NCBI GenBank assembly: GCA_031257995.1
Contig: JAIRNN010000292.1
Span: 1-12,716 of the forward strand
Direction: 5' to 3'
From: Spirochaetaceae bacterium
GTDB taxonomy: Bacteria; Spirochaetota; Spirochaetia; Treponematales; Breznakiellaceae
DNA: 12,716 nt
Part shown: positions 12,329-12,716 of the stretch, in pieces
Position numbering within the stretch: position 1 is the first letter of the stretch
How the letters are laid out: each line of letters opens with the position of its first letter
Program-made: the position numbers and the translations under genes
The notes under the pieces: model-generated
Told to the model about the DNA's origin: nothing
Databases searched by the model: none
Seen by the model: the letters and a program-made list of their open reading frames with translations, nothing else

Positions 12329-12618
12329 AAATTGTTAAGTAGGGGAAGACTTCCCGCCTCTGTGCCATTTAGTGTGATGGTTTTGTCGGTAGGCCGGGGG
12401 CTGCCCTCTGTTTTGCCGGCCTCCAAATACCACCTGTTCAGCCGGCAGATTATCAAATCGGCAGTCTATCGACACGCCATCAAAGTAAATGGTCGGTAAT
12501 GGAATTGCCGCGACTGCCCCCTTCTTTTTTATCTTTAAGGCTGTTTCTAAGTCTCATGTTGCGGAGCGGGCAGACTTCCCCTGCGGCCATCTGTGACCCC
12601 AGGGCGAGCGCATATAAA
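12329..12618. other. Non-coding, repeat-containing region
   Basis: No supported gene here. It holds a GGGAA-GAC-TTCCC stem (12343-12355) just after the MBL stop without a T-run, a stem AGGCCGG/CCGGCCT (12391-12397 with 12416-12422, loop 18 nt), TTTTTTATCTTT (12525-12536), the string AGGCTGTTTCTAAGTCTC (12538-12555), and AGACTTCCC twice (12347-12355 and 12572-12580). A minus-strand frame from about 12558 to 12338 is open for about 70 codons but has no good start and no recognised motif. Confidence 0.55.
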
Positions 12619-12716
12619 TTATGCCGGAGGCGCCTTAGACAGAGTTTCAGAAGCAAAAGAGGAGTGAAACAGCAGCCGCTTGAAATAATCATCAGGCCAC
12701 GCCATCTGTTTCGCCC
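12619..12716 (-). CDS. Possible 3' end of a gene running off the right edge
   Basis: On the minus strand, 31 codons are open from the window edge to a TAA at 12619-12621, reading A-K-Q-M-A-W-P-D-D-Y-F-K-R-L-L-F-H-S-S-F-A-S-E-T-L-S-K-A-P-P-A. The composition looks protein-like (WPDDYFKRLLF), but an open stretch this short arises often by chance. No family is recognised. If real, it is the C-terminus of an unknown protein. Confidence 0.25.
   Translation of the reverse strand, partial: AKQMAWPDDYFKRLLFHSSFASETLSKAPPA

Noticed and set aside
12343..12422. Stems after the last plus-strand gene as intrinsic terminators
   Set aside because: GGGAA/TTCCC and AGGCCGG/CCGGCCT are real complementarities but neither is followed by a run of T on the plus strand.
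12338..12558. Minus-strand frame of about 70 codons (contains a segment reading YFDGVSIDCRFDNLPAEQVVFGG)
   Set aside because: Protein-like in part, but it has no start codon with a Shine-Dalgarno, overlaps repeat sequence at its beginning, and matches no family I recognise.

Overview
The window looks like chromosomal DNA from a spirochaete, most likely a host-associated Treponema of moderate GC. This is an inference from gene content: an HU-like protein fragment whose N-terminus resembles treponemal DUF4469 proteins, a secreted LamG/FN3-type protein, a LysM-M23 peptidase cassette, a short glycogen phosphorylase, and intergenic DNA rich in repeats. There is no rRNA, tRNA or CRISPR array, and no phage or complete insertion sequence was recognised.

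Layout. (1) 1-171, minus: the start of a probable HU-like DNA-binding protein, with a tetranucleotide repeat in its leader. (2) 341-2901, minus: a two-gene operon, an APC-family permease followed by an iron-type alcohol dehydrogenase. The genes overlap by 4 nt (ATGA), and a near-consensus sigma70-type promoter (TTGACA-17-TATCAT) lies upstream. This suggests import of an amine or amino acid whose aldehyde product is reduced, but the substrate cannot be read from sequence. (3) 2902-3309: AT-rich DNA with IS-end-like repeats, then 3310-3819, plus: a Y1/IS200-like protein whose HUH motif is Ser-Val-Ser. Its start codon is buried in a hairpin. (4) 3820-4668: about 850 bp without a convincing gene, filled with small hairpins, a duplicated 19-mer and a heptamer array. 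(5) 4669-7212, minus: alpha-glucan (glycogen) phosphorylase. Its only good promoter would give a leaderless mRNA. (6) 7213-7463: divergent intergenic region with a perfect 20-bp inverted repeat and a 12-bp palindrome. (7) 7464-12328, plus: a co-directional run of LamG/FN3 exported protein, MBL-fold hydrolase, LysM-M23 endopeptidase, Cys-rich pentapeptide-repeat protein and a second MBL-fold hydrolase. The last four are separated by 4, -1 and 0 nt, so they are almost certainly one transcript. (8) 12329-12716: repeat-like DNA and possibly the 3' end of another minus-strand gene.

The most interesting items are the catalytically dead Y1 protein with its start-sequestering hairpin, the apparently leaderless glgP, the tightly coupled LysM-M23/pentapeptide/MBL cassette (the second MBL has Asn in place of the conserved motif Asp), and several dispersed repeat families. 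No known defence system or other named mobile system was recognised.
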